A stretch of 64,000 bases of DNA from Isoetes taiwanensis (GCA_021234155.1 JAJEKV010000006.1:29360327-29424326), one strand, 5' to 3'; shown: positions 34,286 through 46,743, numbered from the stretch's first letter. The notes: generated by a model from the letters alone, not told the origin. Program-made: numbers and translations.

Positions 34286-35345
34286 AGTGCTCTTACATCA
34301 AGTGCTTGAGGATGTGTTGCAGATTATGTGAAGACATCCATAGAATAATCAAAAACCATGTTTGGGACTCTACAAGAAGTTTTGCCAACTGTAGAATGTC
34401 CAACAAAGTGGAACAGGGAATAGCACAATCAATTATGCTGCATGCCTTCAAAAAACTCGAAGATGAGGACGTTCATCTAATCAGGTTTTTTTCATTTGAA
34501 TTGAATATCTACTAACACACAAAACAGGGGAAGGGTGATACCACTATCTTCATAATCTGGATGATTGATCTTTTCATTCTTTTATCATCATTAGGTATAA
34601 ATATAGATTGGCTGTTGTAAGCTATGGAATTGGATGGTTTCTTTGCACAATGCATCAGTTCTATCAACATAGTATATGCATGCTATGTATGAAATTAGGA
34701 AGTTTCTTTAGACGCTTTACACTAATATAAATCTGGACTATTAGGCAGTGACTACATAAGTTGGGGATTGTGTTAACATAGTGTAGTTAGAATATTTCAA
34801 GATGGTTTATAAACACAGACCTTTGGACATGTGATGTTATGTTGGCGATAATTCTTGCATATTCATAGCTCGGATTGGAGCTCTAATCGATACTAATCGG
34901 TTTAGTTTAGGGTTTTTGCAGCCTAACAATAATGGCGTGGGAAAAATCCAAAATCGAATACGGAAAAGCGGATCGATAATATCGTGCATCGGTGAGCCCG
35001 TTACTATTAAGTTTTTTCGAAAAACCCTTGGTGAGGTTTTTAATCGATAATGTCGGCGTCACTAATGTAGCCCGGGTCATAGGCGGGGAAAGGGTTTGTA
35101 ATATGAACCGCACAAAAGCGGCTCATAAACCCCACACAAATTGTTCGATTAAAAGCTGATTGATAACGGCGCATCTTTGCGGCCCGCGAAGCGAAGTAAA
35201 AGCGGGATGCCGGTAATAATAGAAAAAAGTCAGCCTTCAGAAAAGGCTACATCATAACAACGTGATGTGCTAGTAGCGCCCTTTTAGGGAGCTCGCCCAT
35301 GCTACACAAGTCCAGGGGCCTCGCGGCACAAGGGACATTAATGTA
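34286..35345. other. No gene recognised
   Basis: Mixed composition. The block 34870-35230 is richer in CG dinucleotides than the sequence around it, with no frame that can be assigned. Confidence 0.35.
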
Positions 35346-35372
35346 TATTCTATTCTATTCTATTCTATTCTA
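35346..35372. repeat. Pentanucleotide microsatellite (ATTCT)n
   Basis: Five tandem units, complementary in type to the repeat at 4741-4771. Confidence 0.9.
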
Positions 35373-35545
35373 TATTCTAAACGAGGTGCACCCTAGGCTA
35401 CCACAGTCGTCGGATTCGTCGATCCTACGACCCAGATCGCATGTTGCTCTTGCATTCTAGGTACTGCTATATATTCTAAACGAGATGCACCCTGGACTAC
35501 CACAGTCGTCGGAATTGTCGATCCTACGACCCAGATCGCACGTTG
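35371..35545. repeat. Tandem duplication, 98-bp period
   Basis: Both units contain TATATTCTAAACGAG, CACAGTCGTCGGA and TCGATCCTACGACCCAGATC. The second starts at about 35469. Sequence between them (TTGCTCTTGCATTCTAGGTA) also occurs near 33224. Confidence 0.8.
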
Positions 35546-37074
35546 GGGCCTGTAAACACCTCTCTTTTCGCTTATAGTCATTTATGATTGGAGGCGCCTA
35601 TGATTTTGAAATATGAAATGCGAAATACGCTTTCGCCTAAGGTTTTGAGGGAATATCGAACCTCTATAGGGCTTTGCTTAAGATTTTAGAATATAAAATA
35701 GGGGGGCTCGAACCTCTACCAAAATAACTCAATGTCCTAATAAGACTACTTTAACCAATATACACAGTGACTTAATGTGATTATTTTTTGTCTTGAATCT
35801 ATGTTTTTTTTTTATAACAACCCATCGGCGATGATTTTAGTAGTATTGTATCGTAATCTGGGTATCACTATTTGGCGATAATTTTATATTCGAAACTTTT
35901 TTTGAAGGCAATAAGTTTTGCCCATTTAAGAATTTATGTAGTGCATGTGGCGATAAATGTTTATGAAAGAAGCCTTGTGTTGAAGGTATTCCTTGCAAAC
36001 CTTCAACCTCGGTTATTAGAACCTCAAATTGCTTGGATAACCACTCTAAGAAAAAATATTGCAAAGAAAAAGCTCAAAGTTTGAGTTAGAAGTGCTTTTC
36101 CAAATCAAGAAAAAAGGGACCTCGGCAAAACATATGCCATTTTGCCATCTGACTCGAGTTTCAATGCGATTTCAATTTAAGAAGATAACTTTTTCCCTTT
36201 AGAACAGTTAAATTTTTAACTTAACCATCCAACATAATGATAGACATAGGTGCCACTAATGTCTTAAGCTCCCATTTTGTTTTGGTGATTGTATTTTAGA
36301 GTAGTATTTCTTAAAATATGGCTGTATCCCATTGTAAAGACATCAAAATAGCTTTATCACATTCTATAGAGATTTAAGACATAATTCGAAACCTTCACCT
36401 CTATACTCCCTGGCTATATGGGATAGATAACTCTATGGTTTCTAAGTAGGTGATCTGTTTGAGATTAAAAATTTGAGATTATTGATAGAGAGCCGGAAAA
36501 GCTCCTTCACTAAGTTCACATAGTTGGCGAATGTGGTAGAAGATGGAAGGCTTCTCTAGAAAAATTTGGCGAATAAATTTCATTATTTTAGTGACGGAAG
36601 CCTAGTAAACATAGTGGCAATTTTTTCAAAAATCCAAAAATTTAGAAATTTTGCATAAATAGCCACTAAAATCAACACTGCAACCCATTCAATTGTTTTA
36701 GAGATATATGGTCCATGGTTTCAAGAATTGTTATGTTTTACATCCATATCAAATCCCCCTGGGACCCCCTATTATTGTGCTACATATTCTTGATCTTGGT
36801 TTTCAAATCTAGGGCTCTATGTTTTACGATGTTTTGGGATTTGGTATCCTCTCATTGAGAGTTTTCTTGCTTTCGGGTTATTGTGGCCTCTTCAAAGAAA
36901 CCAGAAAGCTTGTTGTAAGTATTATAGCCACTGTTTTTTCAATCATCTTACCTTCGAATTTTGAGCACTACCTTTGCTTCATCATCAGTTTTCATCTAAG
37001 GATTTGCAATTCATTTTCAGTTTCTCAGTTTCCACATGTTGCTTGGTTCTTGATATATATGGGTTTTGTTTTAG
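35546..37074. other. No gene recognised; upstream side of the transporter pseudogene
   Basis: 36687-36788 is a diverged copy of the repeat at 9687-9775. The open plus frame 36819-37079 is hydrophobic, lies directly before the first recognisable transporter exon and could contain a decayed upstream exon, but I cannot match it to the family. Confidence 0.35.
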
Positions 37075-38308
37075 GTTGATACTGCCAAGGTCATCTTCAC
37101 TATGCTTCTAGTATCTGGTATCACCACATTGTTACATATTTGTTTTAGTTCAAGACTATCTCGTCTGAGAGAGCATCATTAGATCTATCTAGCTCAATAC
37201 TTTCCATCATCTTTTCTCCAGACTTTACATCTATGCATGAGAATGTAAGATGCCAACACTTAGCTTGATGTTTCATGGTTTTTAGGAAGGTTCTAAAGAA
37301 TGGTCCCAATTTTAAGGTTTCAAAACTAAGTATTTCTTGTCTTTATATTGTAGGTTAATGCGAGAGTTAGAAGGCGCATAATAATTTCCTTAGTCTTTCA
37401 AGTTATTGTGGGATATAATAGTCCCATGTCCTGCGCAAATATAGTTGTTAAAAAGCGAAAATATCATATGCATTTTAAAGGAAAATTCATTGAATTTTTG
37501 AAAAAACCGTGGCTCGAGTCATCAATCCGGTTGTGGTTGCACCAACCATTGCGTGATTGGTCTTGTCTTCTTTGCCTATGGCATCCCTTCAATTCTTGTT
37601 CTCTTGTTCTTTGCACAGGTATAGTGGCAAGCATTTATTTCTTATCTGCTACTTGTTCGCAATTTTAACTTATTAGTTATTCACTTGCAGTATCTCAGAA
37701 AGATTCTTGTCTTTGGCCATCGTATATTCCAAGTCTCTGCAGTAAGCCACCTCTTAAAGGATTAATCTTTTCTCAAGTTGCAAATGATGGGATAACATGT
37801 GATAGATAAAAGGTATTACGATATTGACCCCAAACATCTGGGAAACATGTACCATTAGGTCTTGGAATCATTTGGGCATATGCTTTCCTTCTCACAGCAG
37901 CAGGTGCCTACAATTTTGAAGGTTGCAGAATGAATATACCATCATCGAACATTGTTTCTCTGGGACGTCGGAAGCATGTGCACACAATGAGACATTGTCT
38001 GCAGATGTATCCAATGTCTACATCCATAATTGAGACTCCAGATTCTATAAGTGTGTTTCTGCATCTAACATTTGGATCACAAAAAGTAGAACTCATATAT
38101 AGTTTTGACTAAAAATTCTGTGCTGCACATTTTACAGGTTGGAACATATCATGTTGCGTCGCTACTCATAGCATCGCGAGCTCCAATAGCAGAAATAGTA
38201 TGTAGGGGTATTGGATTTGACAGCATTACTAGTGCTCTAGTAGGTGTCTGGGGCACAGGGGCAGAAGCAATAACCTTGATATCAAATATTCATATAATTG
38301 CTGAATAA
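37075..38308 (+). pseudogene. Nucleobase-ascorbate transporter (NAT) pseudogene, several exons, truncated
   Basis: Multi-pass membrane carrier family that moves purines, uracil or ascorbate. Exon 37075-37244 reads AKVIFTMLLVSGITTLLH and ends FTSMHEN|gtaag. Exon from 37354: MRELEGA, then after a one-base loss IIISLVFQVIVGYNS. A later exon reads RVINPVVVAPTIA, then out of phase IGLVFFAYGIPSILVLLFFA, ending at 37618. Exon 37691-37741: YLRKILVFGHRIFQVSA. Exon from 37859: LGIIWAYAFLLTAAGAYNFE with NIPSSNIVS. Exon 38138-38308: TYHVASLLIASRAPIAEIVC, RGIGFDSI and WGTGAEAITL, then TAA. Related NATs have WGTGTGSTTLTENVH and much more sequence after this. N- and C-terminal parts are missing, frames are broken, and the substrate-motif Gly/Thr/Glu region is altered. 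Closest in wording to the NAT11/NAT12 type. Confidence 0.78.
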
Positions 38309-41009
38309 GGGAAAGGCCCCTGGTCAGAAGGGAAAGCTAGCTGACGCGCGGAGCAAGGAGGCCTGCTTGACCTTCAGGAAAGAAGCCCAGGGGGCCTTTG
38401 CCCTACCGGAAAGACTTTTTACCTATTGTTCTGGCCCCTTGTCCAATAGGATTGTGACACATGTCACATTTTCTAAGCCTGAAAGCTGAATGGAAGAATA
38501 GCGGCAGTTTTTCTTTGATCACGGCCTCGATTCTACTGATTTTACCTTCAATTTTGCAGTCTTACCCTCGATTCTGCTTTTTTACGCTGGCGTGCAGTAG
38601 AGTTTGGAGCTCCATCCTAATTGCTTTATCTATTCGTTTCCTTTAGCTGAGGTCCAAATGTTTTGCCTTTTATGTCGTTTTCTCCAGAAGAATTAAGCTA
38701 ATGTGAGCTGGGGTTGGAGTTTTCAAGCACATTTCTGGAAATTATCTAAGTAATTTTGGAGCATCAGAGGTTTCTCTAGAACGAAGGCACGGGGGAGATA
38801 TTCGAGCAGATCAGAAACGAAAGAGATTAAAGAAAAAATTGTGATGTTGTTATAGATCGAGCAAAGTAACAGCAACACATACAAAAATTTCGAGCAAAAA
38901 AACATATCAAAATTCTTATGAAGCGCTAGGATAGATCAATCTTTACTTTTTATGCCTCCTCCAGCTGCTACGGGATGAAACAACTGCTCAAAAATTGCTC
39001 CTACCAGAGAGTACTGTCCGTCCGTTGAAGAGTGCTCCGGCAGTCTAAAGCAAATGCCACATGGGCAATGTGCCGGACGTAGTGGAATACATAAAAAAAA
39101 AAATTATCGTTGACATGGCAGCTAGTGGTTAGGCATGAAATTCGTTGCTACTTTTAAACGGTCACAGTGGACTCCTGGCCTAAGTGTCTATAGGTGATTG
39201 ACTACATGTATTGCATGCTACTTCCCAGAAGGTGCCTATTTAGAACTTCGTTCTCAGAAATATACGATACTTCATCCACATAATCAAATCCGACTACATT
39301 CTTGCTAAAGATTTTTTTTTCTACCAATCCGTAATAGCTTTACTGGTAGACATTTTATGTTGTTTCTTATAACATCCTAGGGTAGTACAGAATAACTCCA
39401 GATTTTTCCCATAACACCTATAATATCCTAGAGTGATACCGATCTGCCCAGAAAAGCTCCAGATTTTACCTGAACTCTGCCCTAATCTAGGTTCTTGAGG
39501 CTCCAAAGCTCGATTGCTCTGTTCGTCATACCCCCTGATACCCTCTGATCTTTATATTTAGGCAAAGAGAAAGAAACGATCATCTGCCCTGGTTTAAGAG
39601 TTTCCAACACTATTGGGGCCAAATCTGAGCCAAAAAGAAAAGGAGTTAGAAAAAAAGAAAGATCTTTATCACAACCCTGCGCTTCTGACTGCTTTTGACC
39701 CTTGGCGCCCTGCTTCCAGGATTAATCCGGCATCCCTGAAGATCCGACGCCCCTTACTTGTAAGATCCGACCTGCTCCTCTCTTCTCTGTATTCATTCTG
39801 GCTCCTCTCCTATCTCTGTGCAATGAAAGCAAAGCCTCGAACCAGGGCGTTAAGGGCGACAACGTCCTGGCCCTTGGATATTACCCTAAGAAACAATTTT
39901 TGAACGAATGAAATGTCTCGGGCATGCGTTGCGTGCATACCCTCGATGTTTTCATTGGTCTTCAAAAAACATTTTGGGTAATGTCCTTGGGCCAGGACAT
40001 TATCTACACCTTAGCTTCAGTGTCGGCGCTAGGAAGACATGGTTGAGAGCTGCCCTATTCTAAATTCTTTGTAGATTTGCACGTTTAGAAGGGGCATGAA
40101 AAGGTAAGAACTAGCATCCGAAGTGGGCCTCTAGAAAGTTAATTTGGGTGCCAAATTGAACCCATTTCTGCAAATTCATTGCCATTTCCATACATAGAAA
40201 ACTTTCCTTACGAGACTTTCTTGCTGTGGAAACCTACCGACGCGCGGCAGCGCAAAGGCAGGTTGACACAGCAGGGAAGTATCGAGAGACTTCCATATAA
40301 CAAAGAGGATAGATAGGCGTCTGTTTTGCACCACGTGTTGCCAATCGAATGGTCGAAGCCAAAAAGTCAGGTAAACAAATAGAATATTAGTAGATAAATT
40401 TCTTGAAAAAGAAAGTGGGGCAAAAAATGCCGATTGGGCACAAGAGCAGAACGGCGCCTATCTGTTACTTATATAGATTGAAGCCTCTGTTAGTTACAAG
40501 CATATTTCATGGGATACTCAGGCTTTTTGTTGCCAGTAACAAAAATTTAGGAAAAATTCAAAATTTCTAAGTTGCTCTAAGGAGAGGCCATGAGTGAAGA
40601 CCCCAAATGGTGGCAATCCAACTCGTTTTTTGCTGCCACTGCAGCATGAACTCTTGACAGTTCAATAAGAGCATTAAAATAAAATGCGTGTCATAACTTG
40701 AGAAAAAATATGTTGGATGTCATTTATTTGTCAAAAAGTTCCAATCGTTCTAGAATTTCAGTTATCGGTTTTAGAAAATCACTTATCATTCCTCTTCTTC
40801 ACAAAGCAAGCCCAATTATGGACTGCACAAGGAATCACAACGTTGAGGGCGTTGCAATTTATAAGGGGTAAAGAGTACCAATTTGCAACTGTGTGAATGA
40901 CCCATGAGATGGTCGTTATTCCCCTGGCAGATTCAAGCTTTACACGATTTGATCCCAGACCTTAATCAGAAACCCTCAAATCACATGATAAAGAAGCACA
41001 AATGTGTTA
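38309..41009. other. No gene recognised
   Basis: About 2.7 kb. The plus frame 39613-39903 is lysine-rich at its start but shows no family resemblance. The phrase GGGCGTTAAGGGCGACAACG and related GGCCAGGACATTATC blocks near 39845-40005 loosely recall the palindrome region at 29330. Confidence 0.35.
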
Positions 41010-41199
41010 GAAAGAAATCAGAAATCCACAAATTGCATGAACAAGAATAGGATTTCATTAACTTTCATCCTCTTCAGGACCATTTAATACATCTTTGTTG
41101 TATATACTCATGTGGAAGCAAAACATATTTTATGCTTGATTTTTTTCATCCATAAATAATTTCCTCCATAGATTTTCTATAGATACGCTTCATATACTG

Positions 41200-41400
41200 C
41201 TTTTCATATGCCATAACGAGGGAAGGATTTCTTCACAGCACCCCAGGTTGATTCGATCATGTTTGTATGCACCCCAGTTTCTGGATCTTTGAGATGCAAA
41301 CTATGTGCATAAATTCCAACTGTTGTATTTTCTCTTCTCAAGCTTGCTCTTGTCTATTTTTTCAATTTTTTGAGGGCCACAAATGACCTCACTATTTCTC
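41200..41400 (-). pseudogene. Left-arm Merlin-like transposase fragment
   Basis: The minus strand reads a KKLKK...TRASLRRE stretch where the right arm has EIDESKFGKR, then jumps to DPETGVHTNMIESTWGAVKK and SFPRYG. The last block is the C-terminal catalytic part of IS1595-type transposases (His-Thr...Ile-Glu...Trp...Lys). The middle WVFGG segment is deleted at about 41325. Confidence 0.65.
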
Positions 41401-43321
41401 TGAATGGCAATTGCACGAATATCTCGACAAATAGTTATACCAATTAACTATTGTCTCATAATTGTGGATGCCACACTCATTCATGACTATATCTTGCGGC
41501 ATTTTGATAATCCAATAGTACATCAATGTTAACATCTGGAAAATTTTACTTATTATCAGAAAATCAAATTTCTCTACGAATACTACAAGTGAAATTGCAA
41601 TGCTTTGCCTCTGCATTTTCATTTTTGATCCCATCTTGAGATCCCATCGTATTTCCTCGCAATTTCATGCGTTTTGGACATCTCTCATAATCCCTTCTCT
41701 TGACAAAGAATCTACTTGAATGCATACGGCAATAGCAGTTGTGAGAGTGCTAGTTTTTTTAATAATTCTTAGAGGGATAACAGTCATTTGAGAATTATTG
41801 AAGTCCATGAGAAAATTGTGCTGGATGCCCAAGAAAATAAAACGAAATTGAATTAGAGTGGCTATCCACAAACTATGCTAGATCACCAAGAAACTGGGTC
41901 GTAATTGAATTGGAGTTGCTTTTTCTACTGATACTGGTGTTTTATTCTTAAGTTTATAGAACTGTTGCAGAATCTGAGCAACTCTTTGAGTCGTTAGCAA
42001 TTCGTTGGGAGCAGTTCGTTGGGTGATCAACACCGGGTCTTGAATTAATTACAGTTCATCGGGTTTTATCAGATTTTTCATTAAAGAAACTCAAATCCCC
42101 CTATATGTAAGCATCACGTGCCACGTCCGCCATAACTATGCCCGGCAAAAACATCCGAGTCCGATTTTTTAACTGCCAATTTGGGTTTCTTTAATGAAAG
42201 CTCCGATGAACTATAATTACTTAAAGTCTCGATGTTTATTACCCGACAAACTGCTCACATCGAATTGCTAAAATACTAAAATACCAGTATCAATTAAAAA
42301 AGCAACTCCAATTTAATTTTGACACAATTTTTTTTATGATCCAACACAGTTTACACAAAGCCACCCCAATTTCTTTTAAGTTAGCACTCCCACAAGTACA
42401 ATTGCCTTATACATTCAAGTAGTTTTTTTGCCAAAAAAGGGATTGTGAGAGATATCCAAAAAGCATGAAATAACGAGGATATATGAAGGGATCTTAACAT
42501 TGGAACAAATGAAAATGCAGAAGTAAACATTGCATTTGTAGAGGAACTTGGTAGTAAGTTAACTTTAAAAGTAATGTTTAGGTTCTCTTCACCAATCAAT
42601 ACAGATTGCTAATCTTCATAACAAGATTAACATATGCAACGTTGAGGACTATATCTTTGAAATACTACTTTTATTGACATCACGATTCCCATATAAATTG
42701 ATGTGAACTCGTGGACATTAAAGGATGAATTTTAGTTTTCAAAAAGAAATAATACTACCATCTTAGTACCTTCTCAGCAGAAACATCATCACATAGTTGT
42801 GCATTATAAATCATACCACATTTACATGCTTTTTACAGCATACCTATGCTGGCCGAATAATTTCACATACATGATGAGTTCTTAATTGGTCGTGAGTCTG
42901 CATCCATCACTTTGATGCAATGAATATGCATAGCGTCCTTGAGCAAAAAATATGCATAGCGTCTTTCGTGAAAACCGTCTCTAACTTAGTTTAGAAGATT
43001 GGAGGATGCTAAAAACCTTAAGTGCTATTGTCATTAAAATAATTTAATCCAACTACCACAATAGAATGTCTACATCTCAAATGTTATTGTCAATGCATGA
43101 GGTTACTATAATATACCTTTCTTGCAAGCATCCAAACAATGAAAATAAAATGATTTGTAAACATGTCATCCCAGATGCTAAGATTGATGTACTATTGGAG
43201 TATCAAAATGCCGCAAGATATAGCTATGAATGAGTGTGGCATCCATAGAAGACAATAGTTAATTGGTATAACTATTGTCAAGATATTTATGCAATTGCAA
43301 TTTAGAAAATAATGAGATCAT

Positions 43322-43690
43322 TCGTAGCCTTTGAAAAATTGTAGAAATAGACGAGAGCAAGTTTGGGAAGAGGTTATAAAAGGTATGAGAAGAATTGAAG
43401 GTCAATGGGTGTTTGGAGGTATGGAGCAAGGGCCTAATAAGATTTTTATGGTGCATATAGAAGATCAGACCACAAATGTACTGTGCTCTATTATTTTCAA
43501 GTTCACAACACCTGGTAGTATCATTGCCGCGATTGTTGAGATTATAATTCAGAATGGTTATAACAGTTGGAATTTACACATACACATAATGTGAATCATA
43601 GCTTGCATTTCAAATATCCAGAAATTGTTGTGCATATAAAGTAAGATCAAATTAACTTAGGGTGTGAAGAATCCCTCTCTCGTTATAGCA
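43322..43690 (+). pseudogene. Right-arm Merlin-like transposase fragment
   Basis: The first catalytic Asp lies in IVEIDESKFGKRL near 43338. The frame then stops and shifts into the open stretch RRIEGQWVFGGMEQGPNK, continuing VHIEDQTTNVL and FTTPGSIIAAIVE, ending NSWNLH near 43580. Family members carry an Asp-Cys-Trp after this point, which is altered here. Remains of the C-terminal Ile-Glu-x-x-Trp block are visible near 43650. Several frame lesions; no intact protein. Confidence 0.7.
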
Positions 43691-43921
43691 CATGCAAAGA
43701 AGCACCATATAAATGGTATTTTATGGAATATATGTGGAGGAAATACCACCTCATTTTGTGGAGGAAATTCCCTCATTTTATGAATCGGAAATATCAAGTA
43801 TTCAATATGTTTTGCTCCCATGTAAGCATGTACAACAAAGATGTATTGAATAGTCCTGAAGGGATGAAAATTAATAAAATCCTATTCTTGTTTGTAATTT
43901 GTGGGTTTCTGGTTTCCTTCT

Positions 43922-46180
43922 AGGAAGATCGTCCTTGTTGATGATGTAAGGGTTACTTTCTAGCAAAATCATACTTCATTATGTAATTTGAGAGTTGCTA
44001 GTTAAGCGTGGTGTCAAATCATGTGCTAAATCGGTTTTTTCTCGAATGTTTCTCTCAGACTATTGTGCAATCGGGTATCTCCCTCCATTCAATTTTCAAT
44101 TGGTCGTTGTTTAATCGGTCTACAAAAAAAGTTCCGCCCGTTACAAACCGTCTACCTATCATTTTCATGTATGCATGGGGGAGGGGACCGAAAGGGGGGA
44201 TATAATAAAGGTTTTACATAACATGGTTTACTCTTCTAGCACCTTCCCCAGACCTTAAAATTGGCCTCATAACTATGGCTTTCAATGGTAGCTTCCACAT
44301 TATCACTCAAGGCAAACAGCTACGGCTTTGGCTTCTCAGCTTGACGTGTGTCTGAAAAGAATCAGCTGATGCAGTCTTCACTGTCATTGATCAAGACGAT
44401 CGAATTGTAAGGCATAAGACTATGGCCTTGCCTACTCATGTAAGCAACACATTGTGTCATTCGCCAGAAGCCTGACCTCTATGTTTCGGAGTTGTCCCAA
44501 TCCCAATTGGTACACTTGAGAGGAGAAGCTTACTGTGTTTATAAATTCCAACCAACGTTGCAACTATGGTCCTTTCTATATATGTGCTCCTCCTTACAAC
44601 TACAAATCTGGCCATAATCCATACAAACTTATAAAGTATGGGAATTCAATGTGCAAGAAGATAACATGACTTATCAGCTACCAAAAAAATTAGTTCTAAC
44701 AGCTAATTTGGATGTGGTCATCTAGCCTGGGATTGGCACAAAGATGGGAGGCAAATGCTTAAAGCTAGAATGTCCATCCAAACTTGATGGCAACTTGAAG
44801 TCTTAGTACTTGTGCAATCTCTTATGCTTGTGGTCATTCCACAAAAAATGAAAAAAAAAAAAGGAAGAAAAAACCTCTGATACGTGTGTTCTTTTCAAGG
44901 TATACTTTGGGAGACTATGAAAGTGTATGTCTTTGCTATACGCTTCTCTGGTGTGATTACTATGATTATGGCCAAGCTTGACAAAGTGACAAGAAGTTCC
45001 ATATACTGGAATCTCGTTCACGCCTTCTCCAACTGACTTCAATGAAAAGCTTTATTGCTTTCATCAAGGTTACAATGATCTTTGGTATAATGTGTTGGAG
45101 GGATCTAGAGATGGGAAGAAGACATCAAAGTGCCGACCACGCTGCTTTACGAATCACCCTCTATTATTATGCATAGGAGGAAATTTTATTGTTTCCATCA
45201 AGTGACAGCAATTGCACTAAACTTCTTCAAAATATCTTTGATGGGAGTAAGTGGGAAGGGAACCAAAATTCTTCAAATCATTATCATATCATCACCACCC
45301 TCACTAATGTCATTTAATAGCAAAATATAATGCTTTTGCCAACGTGCTAATTAGGAATTATTGTATAAGACCGTTAATGGAACTAACTTGGAGGCTAAAA
45401 CACTAGTTCCAGGTATGGGGATATTTGCACATCCTTTACAAGTGGTGTTCAATGAAAAGTTGGATCGTTTTCACCAAGGATGGGTTAAATCTGGCGAGCT
45501 TGGTTTAATATCTTTGATGGATGCCAATGGTTGGTCGACAAAACACGCTTGACAAACGAGCCTAGAGCCTGATTGGAAGGGACTCAGGTTTTGAACCTGA
45601 TTTAGAAGTATTCTTCTTCCATTTCTGAATGCCCCAGTCTACACCTCTTTGTCTTCTTGTGTAGCTTGGTTTGTCTTCTTGTAGCTTTCTTTTTGTCTTC
45701 TTGTAGGTTTGATTGTCTGCTACATACCAAGAACAGAGGAGAACAACAGAAGAAGAGGTTTGAGATCCAGAGGAACTGAGCAAATCTGGGCTCGAGGTAG
45801 CCCTCACCACAACCTTGAGACATTTGAGCAAATCTGGGCACAACCTTGAGAAATTTTCAATTTTGATGCCTTATGGGAAGCTGGGAATTTCAAACCCGGC
45901 CAAGAAATTTTGAGGGTGCATCCCCATTAAACTGTTATCTCAGTCTGACTTTGCCACATGGCAAACCCAGCTAGAAAATCATCATTCCCATTAGCTTCAA
46001 CGCATTGGAGTTGTGCTGCAAGTCTAGGGCAGCTTCACTTTCAAACTGGGTTTGTCTTCTATCGATGTTTTTGTCTTCTTGCCATAAAGACAAATCTTGA
46101 TAGCTTGAAGACAAATCTTGATAGAAATGAGGAATTGTCTTGCAATGAGACCGGGCGTCGTCCCTGCACCCCTAACTTGC
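43922..46180. other. No gene recognised
   Basis: Overlapping frames between 44220 and 45560 are partly open but match nothing I know. Within 45640-45720 the phrase TTTGTCTTCTTGTAG recurs three times. The last few hundred bases may belong to the copia 5' LTR. Confidence 0.35.
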
Positions 46181-46401
46181 TGATGTAGAAGATGTTGCAT
46201 CGTCCAAAGCGGTGATCTATTCGGTTATGAAACGGTGCCCTAAACCTTAGTCTAACTTTAGGTGTTTTGTTGCTTTTAGCATTTCTTTTTTTACATATAA
46301 GGATCAGATGATCCTCTTTGTTGTATCAAGTTCGAGTTGATTAATTCCAAAGCATCTATTCGTCCTATTGTTCTTTGTTGTCTGCCTGGCTGTCTTGTAC
46401 A

Positions 46402-46415
46402 TGGTACTAGAGCCT
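46402..46415 (+). other. Copia primer-binding site (initiator Met tRNA type)
   Basis: TGGTACTAGAGCCT follows the CA that would end the 5' LTR. It resembles TGGTATCAGAGCC, complementary to the 3' end of plant initiator methionine tRNA, with two bases transposed. Confidence 0.7.
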
Positions 46416-46416
46416 G

Positions 46417-46743
46417 GTGCTCATTAGACAATTTTGCATTAGAGATGGCCCCAAGCTCAGACACTTCCTCATCCACTTCTACTACAAATGCTTCCACTTC
46501 TATTGTCCTGACCTACTTGATTTTGATCCAACAAAGGGTTTTGAGAAGTTTGGAATCGAAAGATTCAAAGGTGAAAACTTTCATATGTGGAAGTATCAAA
46601 TGTCCACATATTTTTTAACTGCTGGCCTTTGGGAAGTTGTCAATGGAACTGCTGCACGTCCTTCTGGAGTGACAGTGAATGTCGGTTGCCTTGAAATTAA
46701 TGGATTGCTAAGGATTCTAGAGCACTCTTGTGCTCATAAGTAG
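46417..46743 (+). pseudogene. Copia gag N-terminal region
   Basis: An open stretch with DLLDFDPTKGFEKFGIERF and the gag core motif FKGENFHMWKYQMSTYFLTA, then LWEVVNGTA. This is the UBN2/gag-like part of copia polyproteins. An alternative frame begins MAPSSDTSSSTSTTN at 46445, the likely original start, so a frame shift separates start and core. Confidence 0.65.

Larger units (their letters stand above)
41010..43921. mobile_element. Inverted pair of Merlin/IS1595-like DNA transposon remnants (fold-back structure)
   Basis: The left arm (about 41010-42110) is the diverged reverse complement of the right arm (about 42150-43921), with the axis near 42130. The right arm is longer because it has about 600 bp (42570-43160) and a further 190 bp that the left lacks. 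Both arms retain parts of a DDE transposase of the IS1595 (ISXO2) fold, which in eukaryotes defines the Merlin superfamily: EIDESKFGKRL and EGQWVFGGMEQGPNK on the right, and DPETGVHTNMIESTWGAVKK on the minus strand of the left. Arms paired like this suggest two copies inserted head to head or one inverted duplication. I did not find clear termini or target duplications. Confidence 0.7.

Noticed and set aside
39613-39903. 96-codon plus frame
   Set aside because: No start context, homology or neighbouring exon evidence; composition suggests a chance frame.
44220-45560. Partly open, gene-like stretch
   Set aside because: Frames break often and no motif or splice structure could be supported.
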